From Clostridium algidicarnis DSM 15099 (lineage in GTDB: Bacteria > Bacillota > Clostridia > Clostridiales > Clostridiaceae): a stretch of 64,000 bases of DNA. The stretch is taken from assembly GCF_002934235.1 (NCBI RefSeq), contig NZ_PTIS01000001.1, positions 248,001-312,000 on the forward strand. Reading direction: 5' to 3'. Position numbers and translations under genes: made by a program. Of this stretch, positions 1 through 9,533 are shown piece after piece (position 1 is the stretch's first letter; the number at the start of each line of letters is the position of its first letter). The notes below the pieces were generated by a model. The model saw only the letters and a list, made by a program, of their open reading frames with translations, was not told where the DNA came from and ran no database searches.

Positions 1-1
1 C

Positions 2-1054
<1,053 letters not shown>

Positions 1055-1070
1055 GAAAGGAGTGATATTA

Positions 1071-1355
1071 ATGTCACAAATATTAAAAAATGTTTTACCT
1101 ATAGTATTAATGCTAGGGCTATTTTATGCAATTGTATTTATACCAGAAAATAAAAGAAGAAAAAAATACTCCAATATGCTTCAAGAGTTAAAAGCAAATG
1201 ATGAGGTATTAACTCGAGGTGGAATTATGGGTAAGGTTATAAATATTCAAGATGACTTTGTAATAATTGAAAGTGGTCCTGAAAGATCAAGACTTAAAAT
1301 ATCTAAACAAGGAATTGCTAGCGTAGTGGAAGAAAAAGATAAGACAATAGAATAA
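1071..1355 (+). CDS. yajC: YajC, SecDF-associated preprotein translocase subunit
   Basis: Small single-span membrane protein that associates with SecDF during protein export. The product is 94 residues. A hydrophobic segment at about residues 7-24 is followed by basic residues (NKRRKK) and a soluble domain with the family motif NDEVLTRGGIMGKV. The ATG at 1071 is chosen because AAGAAAGGAGTG lies just upstream; a longer in-frame reading from 996 would run into tgt and lacks the family N-terminus. It sits directly after tgt, and secD/secF follow about 2 kb downstream, so the usual tgt-yajC-secDF cluster is split here by the SCIFF genes. Confidence 0.95.
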   Translation: MSQILKNVLPIVLMLGLFYAIVFIPENKRRKKYSNMLQELKANDEVLTRGGIMGKVINIQDDFVIIESGPERSRLKISKQGIASVVEEKDKTIE

Positions 1356-1361
1356 TAATGT

Positions 1362-1413
1362 AATAAAACACCTCCTATCTTCATAATTATTAATAGATAG
1401 GGGGTGTTTTATT
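1362..1413 (+). terminator. Terminator hairpin whose 3' arm carries the SD of the next gene
   Basis: A 19-bp stem with one G-U pair: 5' arm 1362-1380 starting AATAAAACACCTC, 14-nt loop, 3' arm 1395-1413 containing AGGGGGTG, then ATTTT. It is a good intrinsic terminator for yajC. The 3' arm also supplies the only SD of the next gene, whose TTG start is the base after the stem. The closely similar element at 39201-39249 is used the same way. Confidence 0.8.
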
Positions 1414-1785
1414 TTGAAAAATAATGCTTTTGTAAATAACTTAGTAAAGGGTACTGCAAGATCGTTTTTATTAACGGTAATCATGGTAATAGTTTATTCC
1501 ATACTAATGAGGTTTATAGATATAAATAGTAATGTAAGTTCCGTTGTGTACCTTATAATAACTTCTTTAAGTGTAATATATGGAGCCATATATGTAGCAA
1601 GAGCTAATGAAAAAAAAGGATGGCTTAGTGGAATGATATTATCTTTAGTTTATATGATTTTAATAATGTGTATATCTGGATTTATGCAAGGATTTAAAGA
1701 TATTATAAACCTATATGCATTTTATAGAATACTTATAGCTTTGGGTATGGGGGCATTATCAGGAATGTTAGGAATAAATCTATAA
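1414..1785 (+). CDS. TIGR04086-type small membrane protein, function unknown
   Basis: A 123-residue protein with four hydrophobic segments (about residues 16-34, 43-61, 71-90 and 101-121), short loops and almost no soluble part. Size, topology and position next to yajC/SCIFF genes match the clostridial TIGR04086 family, to which I assign it by general resemblance only. The start is TTG at 1414, eight bases after GGGGGTG; both lie against the terminator stem. I see no separate promoter, so expression would depend on read-through of that terminator or on a promoter inside yajC. No catalytic motif is visible and I cannot assign a role. Confidence 0.7.
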   Translation: MKNNAFVNNLVKGTARSFLLTVIMVIVYSILMRFIDINSNVSSVVYLIITSLSVIYGAIYVARANEKKGWLSGMILSLVYMILIMCISGFMQGFKDIINLYAFYRILIALGMGALSGMLGINL

Positions 1786-1855
1786 AAGTTCTTTATTTAA
1801 GGATATAATTGTGTTACAATGAAACAGAAAACGTTGATGAATGGAGGATGAGGAC

Positions 1856-1993
1856 ATGAAACATATAAAAACTTTAAACAAGTCTAATATAAAGAATAGC
1901 TTAAGTAAACCTGGATGTAAAGAGTGTGCAAACTCATGTCAATCTGCATGTAAAACATCTTGCACAGTTGCTAACTTAGCCTGTGAAAACTAA
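1856..1993 (+). CDS. scfA: SCIFF ranthipeptide precursor (six Cys in forty-five residues)
   Basis: A 45-residue peptide too short for most gene callers. The start is ATG 1856 with GGAGG at 1843-1847, and the stop is TAA 1991-1993. The first 20 residues are a Cys-free leader rich in Lys and Asn. The C-terminal half has exactly six cysteines at positions 21, 24, 28, 32, 36 and 43 (motifs PGCKECANSC and CKTSCTV). Length and spacing match the SCIFF family, the substrate of a radical-SAM maturase that forms Cys-to-Thr thioether links in clostridia (ranthipeptides). The maturase gene follows 63 nt downstream. The biological role is unsettled; a signalling role has been proposed in solventogenic clostridia. 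Confidence 0.95.
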   Translation: MKHIKTLNKSNIKNSLSKPGCKECANSCQSACKTSCTVANLACEN

Positions 1994-2007
1994 TTTTTAA
2001 ATTGCAT

Positions 2008-2032
2008 GGCAGTAACTTAAAATGTTACTGCC
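2008..2032 (+). promoter_or_regulatory. Hairpin between SCIFF precursor and maturase
   Basis: A perfect 9-bp stem (GGCAGTAAC and GTTACTGCC) with a 7-nt loop between scfA and scfB. No run of T follows (TTATGTTCG), so it is a poor terminator. A likely role, by inference, is partial attenuation or 3'-end protection that gives more precursor than maturase mRNA. Confidence 0.6.
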
Positions 2033-2056
2033 TTATGTTCGTTAGGGGGAATATTA

Positions 2057-3421
2057 ATGTCATTAATACACAAATTTATTCAAAATGATGATTATTATGT
2101 TATAGATGTAAATAGCGGAAGCCTACATATGGTGGACGAACTTGTTTATGATATTTTGGATGAAAATGAATTACAAGATAAACAAATAATATTAGAAAAT
2201 CTAAAGCTTAAATATTCTAAAGAGGATATAACTGAGGCTTTAAAAGATATCAATGAACTTGTAACAGAAGGGTTATTATACTCTGAAGATTTATATGAGG
2301 ATATTGCAAGAAAAACAGATAAAGAAGACTCATCTCCATATATAAAAGCATTATGTCTTAATATAATACACGATTGTAATTTAAGATGTAAATATTGTTT
2401 CGCCGATGAGGGTGAATACAAAGGTGCAAGAAAAACTATGTCTGCAAAGGTAGGTAAAAAGGCTATTGATTTTGTTATAGAAAAATCAGGACCTAGAAAA
2501 AATATTGAAGTTGATTTATTTGGCGGAGAGCCTTTAATGGCATTTGAAATTATAAAAGAAATAGTAGCTTACGCAAGAGAACAAGAAAAAGTTTACAATA
2601 AGAATATTAGATTTACTATGACTACTAATGCAACTTTACTAAATGATGAGATAATTGAATATTTAGACAAAAATATGGTAAATATAATACTATCTATAGA
2701 CGGAAGAGAATCTGTAAATGATGCAGTTAGAGTCAGAAGAGATGGTAGTGGAACACAAAAATCTATATTACCTAAGATTAAAAAGATGGTAGAAAAAAGA
2801 GATAAATCTAAGCAATATTATGTTAGAGGAACATTTACAAGAGAAAATACAGACTTTTTTGAAGATATTATGTATCTTGCAGGGGAAGGATTTAAAGAAA
2901 TATCTATAGAACCAGTTGTACTTCCTGAAGATCATGATTTATCTTTAAGAGAAGAAGATTTAGAAACTATATTTAAACAATATGATAATTTATATGACGA
3001 AATGTTAAAAAGGCATAAAGAAGGTAATGAATTTAAATTTTACCACTTTAATATAGATCTTCAAGGTGGACCTTGTGTATACAAGAGAATATCAGGTTGT
3101 GGAGCAGGACATGAATATGTAGCTGTAACTCCCGATGGAGAAATATACCCGTGTCATCAATTTGTAGGAAATAAAGATTTTATTATGGGAGATATATTTA
3201 AAGGAGATTTAGACATGGAGATGTCTAATAAATTTAAAAAAGCGCATATTTATAACAAGCCTGTATGCAAAGAATGTTGGGCTAAATTCTATTGTAGTGG
3301 TGGATGCCAAGCTAATAATTTTAATTTTAATGGAGATATGAACATTCCATATGAACTAGGATGCAAAATGCAAAAGAAAAGAATAGAGTGCGCCATAGCA
3401 CTAAAAGCTCAAACTATGTAA
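2057..3421 (+). CDS. scfB: SCIFF radical-SAM/SPASM thioether maturase
   Basis: Modifies the SCIFF peptide by making thioether bonds between Cys sulfur and Thr carbon (established for the C. thermocellum homologue CteB). The product is 454 residues. The N-terminal ~85 residues look like a peptide-binding RRE domain. The radical-SAM cluster is C107-x3-C111-x2-C114 (CNLRCKYC), followed by LFGGEPL for SAM binding. A C-terminal SPASM region has many Cys (GCGAGHEYVAV, DGEIYPCHQF, CKECWAKFYCSGGCQ) for two auxiliary Fe-S clusters. Start ATG 2057 is preceded by AGGGGG. The gene lies between the precursor and secD, the usual clostridial arrangement. Confidence 0.96.
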   Translation: MSLIHKFIQNDDYYVIDVNSGSLHMVDELVYDILDENELQDKQIILENLKLKYSKEDITEALKDINELVTEGLLYSEDLYEDIARKTDKEDSSPYIKALCLNIIHDCNLRCKYCFADEGEYKGARKTMSAKVGKKAIDFVIEKSGPRKNIEVDLFGGEPLMAFEIIKEIVAYAREQEKVYNKNIRFTMTTNATLLNDEIIEYLDKNMVNIILSIDGRESVNDAVRVRRDGSGTQKSILPKIKKMVEKRDKSKQYYVRGTFTRENTDFFEDIMYLAGEGFKEISIEPVVLPEDHDLSLREEDLETIFKQYDNLYDEMLKRHKEGNEFKFYHFNIDLQGGPCVYKRISGCGAGHEYVAVTPDGEIYPCHQFVGNKDFIMGDIFKGDLDMEMSNKFKKAHIYNKPVCKECWAKFYCSGGCQANNFNFNGDMNIPYELGCKMQKKRIECAIALKAQTM

Positions 3422-3502
3422 TGTAAAAAGGTGGATATTATTGACTAATAATATCCTAAAGGATATAATTAAGCCTATCAGCATTTAGCGAGGGGGATAA
3501 AC

Positions 3503-4747
3503 ATGAAGTTAAAAGGTAAAAGTACTATTTTGTTTATAGCAATAGCCTTAGTCGTTGGATTTTTAGGTTATGCTGGAGCCTTTGGTTTGAATATTGGAAG
3601 TTATGAATTTAAGTCATTTGATAAAGTCATAACAAAGGGATTAGATTTACAAGGTGGAGTATCGGTACTGCAAGAAGTTGCGTCTGAAGAGAAGGTATCA
3701 AATGAAGATTTAGAAATAACTAAAGAATTACTTTCAATGAGAGTAAATAAGTTAGGTGTAGGAGAAACTTCTTTAAGTACAGAAGGAAATAACAGAATAA
3801 GAGTAGATATACCAGGAAGTTTTGATTCAAAATCTATTGTAGATACACTTACAAAAACTGGAGATTTGAAGTTCGTTGGACCGGAAAAGGATACTATCCT
3901 TACAGGCAAGGATGTAAAAAAGGCTACAGCTTTTGTAGACGATAAGGGTGAAAACATAGTAAGCCTTGAACTAAATGAGGATGGAACTAAAAAGTTTGCA
4001 GAAGCTACAGAAAAATACTTACACCAAAATATAACTATATACATGGATGAAGAAAAATTAACAGATCCTCAGGTGCAAAGTATTATAAGTGATGGAAAGG
4101 CTACCATTACAGGTAATAGAAATTATGATGAGGCTAAAAAACTTGCAGGAGTAATTCAATCAGGAGCACTTCCTGTTCCGCTTAAAACAGTATCTATAAA
4201 GACTGTTGGCCCCACATTAGGTGCTACAGCTATACCAAGTAGTTTAAAAGCAGGATTAGTTGGGATATCCTTAGTATTTTTATTTATGATTTTATATTAT
4301 AGGGTTCCAGGACTTTTAGCAGATATTGCATTAACATTATATATTTTACTGGTATTATATGCATTCACATATATAGGTGCAGTACTTACACTACCCGGTA
4401 TTGCAGGATTCTTATTAACCATAGGGATGGCAGTAGATGCAAATGTCCTCATATTTGAGAGGATAAAGGAAGAATTAAAGACAGGAAAATCAATAAAATC
4501 ATCTATAGACTCAGGATTTAATAGAGCGCTTTCTTCTATTCTAGACTCAAATATAACTACAATAATTGCAGGAATTGTACTTTATTATTTGGGATCAGGT
4601 GCAGTAAAAGGCTTTGCATTAACTCTTATGGTAGGTGTTATTTTAAGCATGTTTACTGCGATAACAATTACTAGATTATTAGTGAATTTAGCTTTTAACA
4701 TGGGAATGCTAAGTAAACCATCTAGATTTGGTGTAAAGAGGGGGTAG
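3503..4747 (+). CDS. secD: Protein translocase subunit SecD
   Basis: RND-type membrane protein that uses the proton gradient to complete Sec-dependent export, together with SecF. The product is 414 residues. TM1 is at about residues 8-27, then an extracellular P1 region with the family motif KGLDLQGGVSVL, then five C-terminal TM segments beginning near residue 250. The SecD signature VDANVLIFERIKEEL lies in the second half. ATG 3503 is preceded by GAGGGGG. SecF starts 5 nt after the stop, so the two are co-transcribed as separate proteins, unlike the fused SecDF of B. subtilis. Confidence 0.97.
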   Translation: MKLKGKSTILFIAIALVVGFLGYAGAFGLNIGSYEFKSFDKVITKGLDLQGGVSVLQEVASEEKVSNEDLEITKELLSMRVNKLGVGETSLSTEGNNRIRVDIPGSFDSKSIVDTLTKTGDLKFVGPEKDTILTGKDVKKATAFVDDKGENIVSLELNEDGTKKFAEATEKYLHQNITIYMDEEKLTDPQVQSIISDGKATITGNRNYDEAKKLAGVIQSGALPVPLKTVSIKTVGPTLGATAIPSSLKAGLVGISLVFLFMILYYRVPGLLADIALTLYILLVLYAFTYIGAVLTLPGIAGFLLTIGMAVDANVLIFERIKEELKTGKSIKSSIDSGFNRALSSILDSNITTIIAGIVLYYLGSGAVKGFALTLMVGVILSMFTAITITRLLVNLAFNMGMLSKPSRFGVKRG

Positions 4748-4752
4748 TATTA

Positions 4753-5607
4753 GTGCTTAAGATAGTAGAAAAGAGTAAGATATGGTTTTCTATATCTATA
4801 GTGTTAATAGTTATAAGTATATTTTCTTTAGCTATTAATGGACTAAACTTTGGTATAGATTTTAAAGGTGGTACAAAGGTTTTAATTGATTTTGGAAAAG
4901 ATTTTTCTAAGATAGAGGTTGAGGAAGAAATAATAAAAAAATATGCTAATGATGCAGTTACAACCAAGGTAGAAGGCAGTCAGTTAGAAATAAAAAGTAA
5001 CAACTTGGATTCGGAAAAGGTTTCAGAAATGTTTAAAGAAATAAAAGATAAGTACTCTTTAGAAAGTAGTGCATTAGTATCTCAAGAAGAAATAGGTGCA
5101 TCTATAGGTAAAGAACTTACTAAAAAATCTATAATAGCTTTAATGGTAGCAACTCTTGGAATGCTTATTTATGTAAGAATAAGATTTGAAATTAGTTTTG
5201 CACTAGCAGCTATATTGGCTCTTTTACATGATGTTATTATAACTCTTGGAATTTATTCATTATTTAAGTTGCCTGTAAATTCCCCATTTATAGCAGCAAT
5301 TCTTACAATAGTAGGATACTCAATAAATGATACCATTGTAATATTTGATAGAATAAGAGAAAATCTTAAAATTATGAGAAGAAAAGATATTGGAGAGGTT
5401 GCTAATGCAAGTATAACTCAAACACTTACTAGATCAATTAATACAGTTTTAACTACTTTAATAACAATAGTTAGTGTTTATATATTTGTGCCAGCAGTTA
5501 GAGAATTTACTTTCCCTATAACTGTAGGAATACTTTGGGGATCTTATTCTTCAATTTTTATTGCAAGCCCTCTATGGGTAGTATTTAAAAGAAAATTTAA
5601 TAAATAA
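4753..5607 (+). CDS. secF: Protein translocase subunit SecF
   Basis: Partner of SecD in the export-driving complex. The product is 284 residues. TM1 (about residues 8-28) is followed by the signature FGIDFKGGTKVLIDF and later by five TM segments with the conserved DTIVIFDRIRENL. GTG at 4753 is the start: it is 5 nt after the secD stop and the SD (AGAGGGGG) lies inside the secD end, which points to translational coupling. A strong terminator follows at 5634. Confidence 0.96.
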   Translation: MLKIVEKSKIWFSISIVLIVISIFSLAINGLNFGIDFKGGTKVLIDFGKDFSKIEVEEEIIKKYANDAVTTKVEGSQLEIKSNNLDSEKVSEMFKEIKDKYSLESSALVSQEEIGASIGKELTKKSIIALMVATLGMLIYVRIRFEISFALAAILALLHDVIITLGIYSLFKLPVNSPFIAAILTIVGYSINDTIVIFDRIRENLKIMRRKDIGEVANASITQTLTRSINTVLTTLITIVSVYIFVPAVREFTFPITVGILWGSYSSIFIASPLWVVFKRKFNK

Positions 5608-5633
5608 TATTAATCATAAATAAAATTTATAAG

Positions 5634-5674
5634 CATAAATCTTCAATGCTAGTTGAAGATTTATGTTGTTTTTT
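5634..5674 (+). terminator. Intrinsic terminator after secF
   Basis: Perfect 13-bp stem CATAAATCTTCAA / TTGAAGATTTATG with a 6-nt loop, followed by TTGTTTTTTAC. It ends the secD-secF unit. Confidence 0.88.
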
Positions 5675-5734
5675 ACATCAAGTGAGTCTTAGAAGAACTT
5701 ATCCAGGGTCATAGCAGCCATCGGATAAAGTAGT

Positions 5735-5763
5735 TTGTATAATTGAAAAGATTCAACTATAAT
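5735..5763 (+). promoter_or_regulatory. Probable sigmaA promoter for the RecJ-like gene
   Basis: TTGTAT at 5735-5740, a 17-nt spacer, and TATAAT at 5758-5763, about 30 nt upstream of the start codon. It lies after the secF terminator, so the RecJ-like gene and probably apt start a new transcription unit here. Confidence 0.6.
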
Positions 5764-5794
5764 TAGTTTCTAAGTAATTTGGAGGAGTTTAGAT

Positions 5795-6661
5795 ATGCAC
5801 AAAAATGGAGAGAATATATATAGCTCGAAACAATGGTATGAATATGATCCATTTATGTTTAATGATATGAAGTTTACCATTGATAGGTTAGTAAATGCCA
5901 TTAATGAGCGACAAAAAATAGTAGTATATGGTTCTTCAGAATTAGATAGTATATTTGGGGTATCCTTATTACTGTTAGTTTTAAAATATTTAAATGCAGA
6001 TGTAGAATATTATATTTCAGAAGATATTAGTGAAAACTGTAAATTAGACAGTGAAGTTATAAAAAACCACATAAAATTTTTAGGGGCAGACGTTTTAATA
6101 TCAGTAGGTTGCTTAGTTGAGTCTAAAGAACAAGAATTATGGTGCAAAAATATGGAACTTGATATTATTATCGCAGATAATAGACCGGAAAATGATTATG
6201 ATTGCTTCTTAGTGCTAAATCCTAATTTAAGGGACTCTAATTATAAAGAAAGGAATCTTTCTAATTGTGGAGTGGTTTTTAAGCTATGCCAAGCTATAGC
6301 AAGTTATTATAATATGAAAAGTATAAATAAGTACATAGACCTAGTTATGCTTGGAACAATAGCTTCAGGTAAAGAAATTAAAGGCGAAAATAAAATAATA
6401 TATGAAGCTGGATTAAAATACCTTACTCATACAAATAATTATGGGTTAAAGGCGTTATTAAAATATCATAATATTAGAGAATTTAACAAAGAAAATTTAA
6501 CAAAGATAGTCTTTTTATTAACACCAACTTTAAACGCTATAGGGAGAATGGATAATGCTAGAATTGTTGTAGAACTTTTAACTACAGAGGAACCATACAG
6601 AGCTATACAAATATCAAAGTATTTAAGTAAAGAGGTAAACAATAGCATTTTAAATGCATAA
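5795..6661 (+). CDS. RecJ-like DHH-domain protein with all catalytic motifs lost (probable pseudoenzyme)
   Basis: A 288-residue protein at the position of recJ in the secDF-recJ-apt-relA order. The fold core is recognisable: DPFMFNDM near residue 18 resembles the RecJ entry to the DHH domain, then [16 protein letters not shown] and LNAIGRMD. Yet every metal-binding motif is changed. GDYDADG is YGSSELDS (45-52), VDCG is VGCL (104-107), DHH is DNR (128-130), and the Asp of GTIAD is Ser (191). The protein stops just after the DHH domain and lacks the DHHA1 and OB domains of full RecJ (550 residues or more). The frame is intact, with a good SD (GGAGG) and promoter. I infer loss of nuclease activity and possible retention of a binding or structural role. 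Confidence 0.85.
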   Translation: MHKNGENIYSSKQWYEYDPFMFNDMKFTIDRLVNAINERQKIVVYGSSELDSIFGVSLLLLVLKYLNADVEYYISEDISENCKLDSEVIKNHIKFLGADVLISVGCLVESKEQELWCKNMELDIIIADNRPENDYDCFLVLNPNLRDSNYKERNLSNCGVVFKLCQAIASYYNMKSINKYIDLVMLGTIASGKEIKGENKIIYEAGLKYLTHTNNYGLKALLKYHNIREFNKENLTKIVFLLTPTLNAIGRMDNARIVVELLTTEEPYRAIQISKYLSKEVNNSILNA

Positions 6662-6690
6662 CATTTTTTGATTTGTGGAGGGGTAATAAG

Positions 6691-7209
6691 ATGAACTTTA
6701 AAGAAAAAATAAGGGTAATAGAAAATTTTCCAAAAGAAGGTATAAGCTTTAAGGATATAACAACGTTGATAGGTGATGGTGAATCTTTAAAAATCACAAT
6801 AGATAGTATTGTAGATCATCTAAGAGACAAAAATATTGATGTTATAGTAGGCCCTGAAGCTAGAGGATTTATATTTGGAGTTCCGGTTGCTTATGCTTTA
6901 GGAGTTGGATTTGTACCTATTAGGAAAAAAGGAAAATTACCTTATGAAACTATAAGCGAAGAGTATAACTTAGAATATGGAAGTGATATATTACAAATTC
7001 ATAAAGATGCTATAAAGCCGGGACAAAGAGTGGCAATAATAGATGATTTACTTGCTACAGGTGGCACTATATGTTCTGTAGCTAAATTAGTAGAAAATAC
7101 GGGTGGAAAAGTACAGGCCATAGATTTTGTAATTGAACTTACAGATTTAAAAGGAAAAGATAAGCTTAAAGGTTACGATGTTATGTCTTTAGTAAAATAT
7201 GATATATAA
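6691..7209 (+). CDS. apt: Adenine phosphoribosyltransferase
   Basis: Converts adenine and PRPP to AMP in purine salvage. The product is 172 residues, the usual length. Seen: [19 protein letters not shown] and the PRPP-binding motif [16 protein letters not shown] 6691 is chosen because GGAGGGG lies 7 nt upstream; an in-frame TTG at 6673 precedes that SD and is rejected. It is 29 nt after the RecJ-like gene, so it is probably in the same transcript, and rel follows, as in B. subtilis. Confidence 0.97.
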   Translation: MNFKEKIRVIENFPKEGISFKDITTLIGDGESLKITIDSIVDHLRDKNIDVIVGPEARGFIFGVPVAYALGVGFVPIRKKGKLPYETISEEYNLEYGSDILQIHKDAIKPGQRVAIIDDLLATGGTICSVAKLVENTGGKVQAIDFVIELTDLKGKDKLKGYDVMSLVKYDI

Positions 7210-7252
7210 CTTCATTGAAAAATATTAATATATAATATATAATTATTAAAAA

Positions 7253-7280
7253 CAATGGCTGGTTATATAACCAGCCATTG
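7253..7280. repeat. Perfect 28-nt palindrome between apt and rel
   Basis: Each arm is 14 nt (CAATGGCTGGTTAT and its exact complement), with no unpaired centre. Only GCTTTATACC follows, not a T-run, so it is not a standard terminator. It could be a protein-binding dyad or an mRNA hairpin between apt and rel. Confidence 0.75.
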
Positions 7281-7333
7281 GCTTTATACCTAATGATAAA
7301 TATAATGAAAGTTTTTTAGAGGAGAGTAATCCA

Positions 7334-9520
7334 ATGCTAGAAAAGTTAATGAGGAAAATCGATAAAAATTGTAATAACGTAGATAAGGAATTTATAGAAA
7401 AGGCTTATAATTTGGCTAATTATGCTCATGAAAAGCAAAGGAGAGAATCAGGTGAACCTTATATAGTTCATCCTATTGAGGTTGCATGCATTTTGGCAGA
7501 CCTTGGTATGGATGATAATACTATAGCAGCTGGACTCCTTCATGATGTTATAGAAGATACAGACTATAGTTTTGAAGATATTGAAAGAGAATTTAATAAA
7601 GAAGTAGCGATATTGGTAGACGGTGTCACAAAGCTTGGAAAAATAAAATATAAAACTAAAGAAGAGCAACAAGCTGACAATGTAAGAAAAATGCTTCTTG
7701 CTATGACAAAAGACATAAGAGTTATCCTCATAAAACTAGCAGACAGATTGCATAATATGCGTACACTTAGATATATGCCTGTAGAAAAACAAAAAGAAAA
7801 GGCGAAAGAAACCTTTGATATATATGCACCATTAGCCCATAGACTTGGAATGTTTAAAATAAAGTGGGAATTAGAGGATTTAGCATTTAGATATATAAAT
7901 CCTAATGAATATTATGATTTAGTTAGACGTATAGCTGAAAAGAGAATTGAAAGAGAAGAGTACATTAGTACTATAATATCGGATCTTAGTAATAGGCTAG
8001 AAAATGCATCTATTGAATCAGATATTGAAGGAAGACCAAAACATTTTTATAGTATATACAGAAAGATGGTTAATAAAAATAAAACTATTGATCAAATATT
8101 TGATTTAACAGCTATAAGAATACTCGTAGATAATATAAAAGATTGCTATGCGGTTTTAGGTATAGTTCACACGGTATATAAACCCATACCAGGAAGATTT
8201 AAAGATTATATAGCTATGCCTAAACCTAATATGTATCAATCTCTTCATACAACAGTAATAGGACCTCAAGGAAAAACTTTTGAAATACAAATAAGAACCT
8301 TCGAAATGCATAAGACTGCAGAATATGGTATAGCAGCTCATTGGAAGTACAAAGAGGGAGATAAAGGTCAAGGTGAGGGTGGGGACTCAGATTCAAAATT
8401 TTCTTGGCTTAGAGATATGTTGGAATGGCAAAAAGAAACTTCAGATGCAGAAGAATTTATGGAAGGGTTTAAAATAGATTTATTTTCAGATGAAGTTTTT
8501 GTATTTACACCTAAAGGTAAAGTGATAAACTTACCTTATGATTCAACGCCTATAGATTTTGCTTATAGAATTCATACAGATATAGGCAATAAGTGTATAG
8601 GATCTAAGGTAAATGGAAATATGGTACCACTTGATTATAAACTTAAAACCGGTGAGATAGTTGAGGTTTTAACTTCAGCTACACCTAAGGGACCTAGTAT
8701 CGATTGGCTGAACATAGCAAAAAGTAATCAAGCAAAAAGTAAAATAAGAGCATGGTTTAAAAAAGAAAAAAGAGAAGAAAATGCATCAAAAGGTAAAGAG
8801 ATACTTGAAAAAGAATCTAAAAAACAAGGATATAATTTTGGCGAAATTGCTAAAGGCGAAATTTTTGATAAGGTTTTAAAAAAATATAATTTTAATAATA
8901 TAGATGATTTATTTGCAGCTGTTGGCATGGGGGCAGTGGTACCTTCTACTATAGTTATAAAATTAAAAGAAGGAACTTCTAGTAATAACAGTAGCGCTTT
9001 AGAAAGTTTACAATCAAAAATCACAGAGGATGATATAAGTCATCATGATGAAAAATCTAGAAATGATAAAGGTTATGGAATAACTGTAAAAGGACTTACT
9101 AATGTATTGGTACGTTTTGCTAAATGCTGTAGTCCAGTTCCAGGTGACGATATAATAGGTTATATAACTAAAGGTAGAGGAATATCAGTGCATAGGTCAG
9201 ATTGTAAAAATATACAAAACATGGATTCGGATGATGATGGAAAGTTTATAGAAGTAGAATGGGGAAATAATAGAGTTGATGGATATATATCAGATATACA
9301 ACTAAAAGCTGAAGATAGAAGTGGTTTATTAACAGATGTTATGCTTGTAATTGTAGAATCTAAAATGAATTTGCATGCAATTAATGCTAAATCCATTAAA
9401 GGAAATATAGCAACTATAAATATAAGATTAAAAATAAATGATATTGAACAGCTTAAGGAATTTATGAAAAGAGTTAAAAAAATACAAGGAGTTATTGAGG
9501 TATATAGAAAAAAATATTAA
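7334..9520 (+). CDS. rel: Bifunctional (p)ppGpp synthetase/hydrolase
   Basis: Makes and degrades the alarmone (p)ppGpp in the stringent response. The product is 728 residues. Domain order: HD hydrolase with H70-D71 and ED at 74-75 (LLHDVIEDT); synthetase with GRPKHFYSIYRKM and YQSLHTTV; TGS near 390-450; zinc-finger region with FAKCCSPVPGD; ACT domain at the C-terminus. The synthetase carries RFKD (GRFKDYIAMPKPN), the RXKD signature of bifunctional Rel rather than the EXDD of RelA-only enzymes. ATG 7334 follows GAGGAGAG. dtd follows after 13 nt. Confidence 0.97.
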   Translation: MLEKLMRKIDKNCNNVDKEFIEKAYNLANYAHEKQRRESGEPYIVHPIEVACILADLGMDDNTIAAGLLHDVIEDTDYSFEDIEREFNKEVAILVDGVTKLGKIKYKTKEEQQADNVRKMLLAMTKDIRVILIKLADRLHNMRTLRYMPVEKQKEKAKETFDIYAPLAHRLGMFKIKWELEDLAFRYINPNEYYDLVRRIAEKRIEREEYISTIISDLSNRLENASIESDIEGRPKHFYSIYRKMVNKNKTIDQIFDLTAIRILVDNIKDCYAVLGIVHTVYKPIPGRFKDYIAMPKPNMYQSLHTTVIGPQGKTFEIQIRTFEMHKTAEYGIAAHWKYKEGDKGQGEGGDSDSKFSWLRDMLEWQKETSDAEEFMEGFKIDLFSDEVFVFTPKGKVINLPYDSTPIDFAYRIHTDIGNKCIGSKVNGNMVPLDYKLKTGEIVEVLTSATPKGPSIDWLNIAKSNQAKSKIRAWFKKEKREENASKGKEILEKESKKQGYNFGEIAKGEIFDKVLKKYNFNNIDDLFAAVGMGAVVPSTIVIKLKEGTSSNNSSALESLQSKITEDDISHHDEKSRNDKGYGITVKGLTNVLVRFAKCCSPVPGDDIIGYITKGRGISVHRSDCKNIQNMDSDDDGKFIEVEWGNNRVDGYISDIQLKAEDRSGLLTDVMLVIVESKMNLHAINAKSIKGNIATINIRLKINDIEQLKEFMKRVKKIQGVIEVYRKKY

Positions 9521-9533
9521 GGATGTGAATGCA

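Noticed and set aside
3601-4044. 147-codon minus-strand open frame inside secD
   Set aside because: Lies wholly within a certain gene; low-complexity composition typical of an antisense shadow; no SD or family motif.
5676-5734. SRP RNA or c-di-GMP riboswitch upstream of the RecJ-like gene
   Set aside because: AGCAGCC and CCATCGG fragments recall these RNAs, but the conserved cores (GGTCAGGTCCGGAAGGAAGC; GEMM core) are absent.
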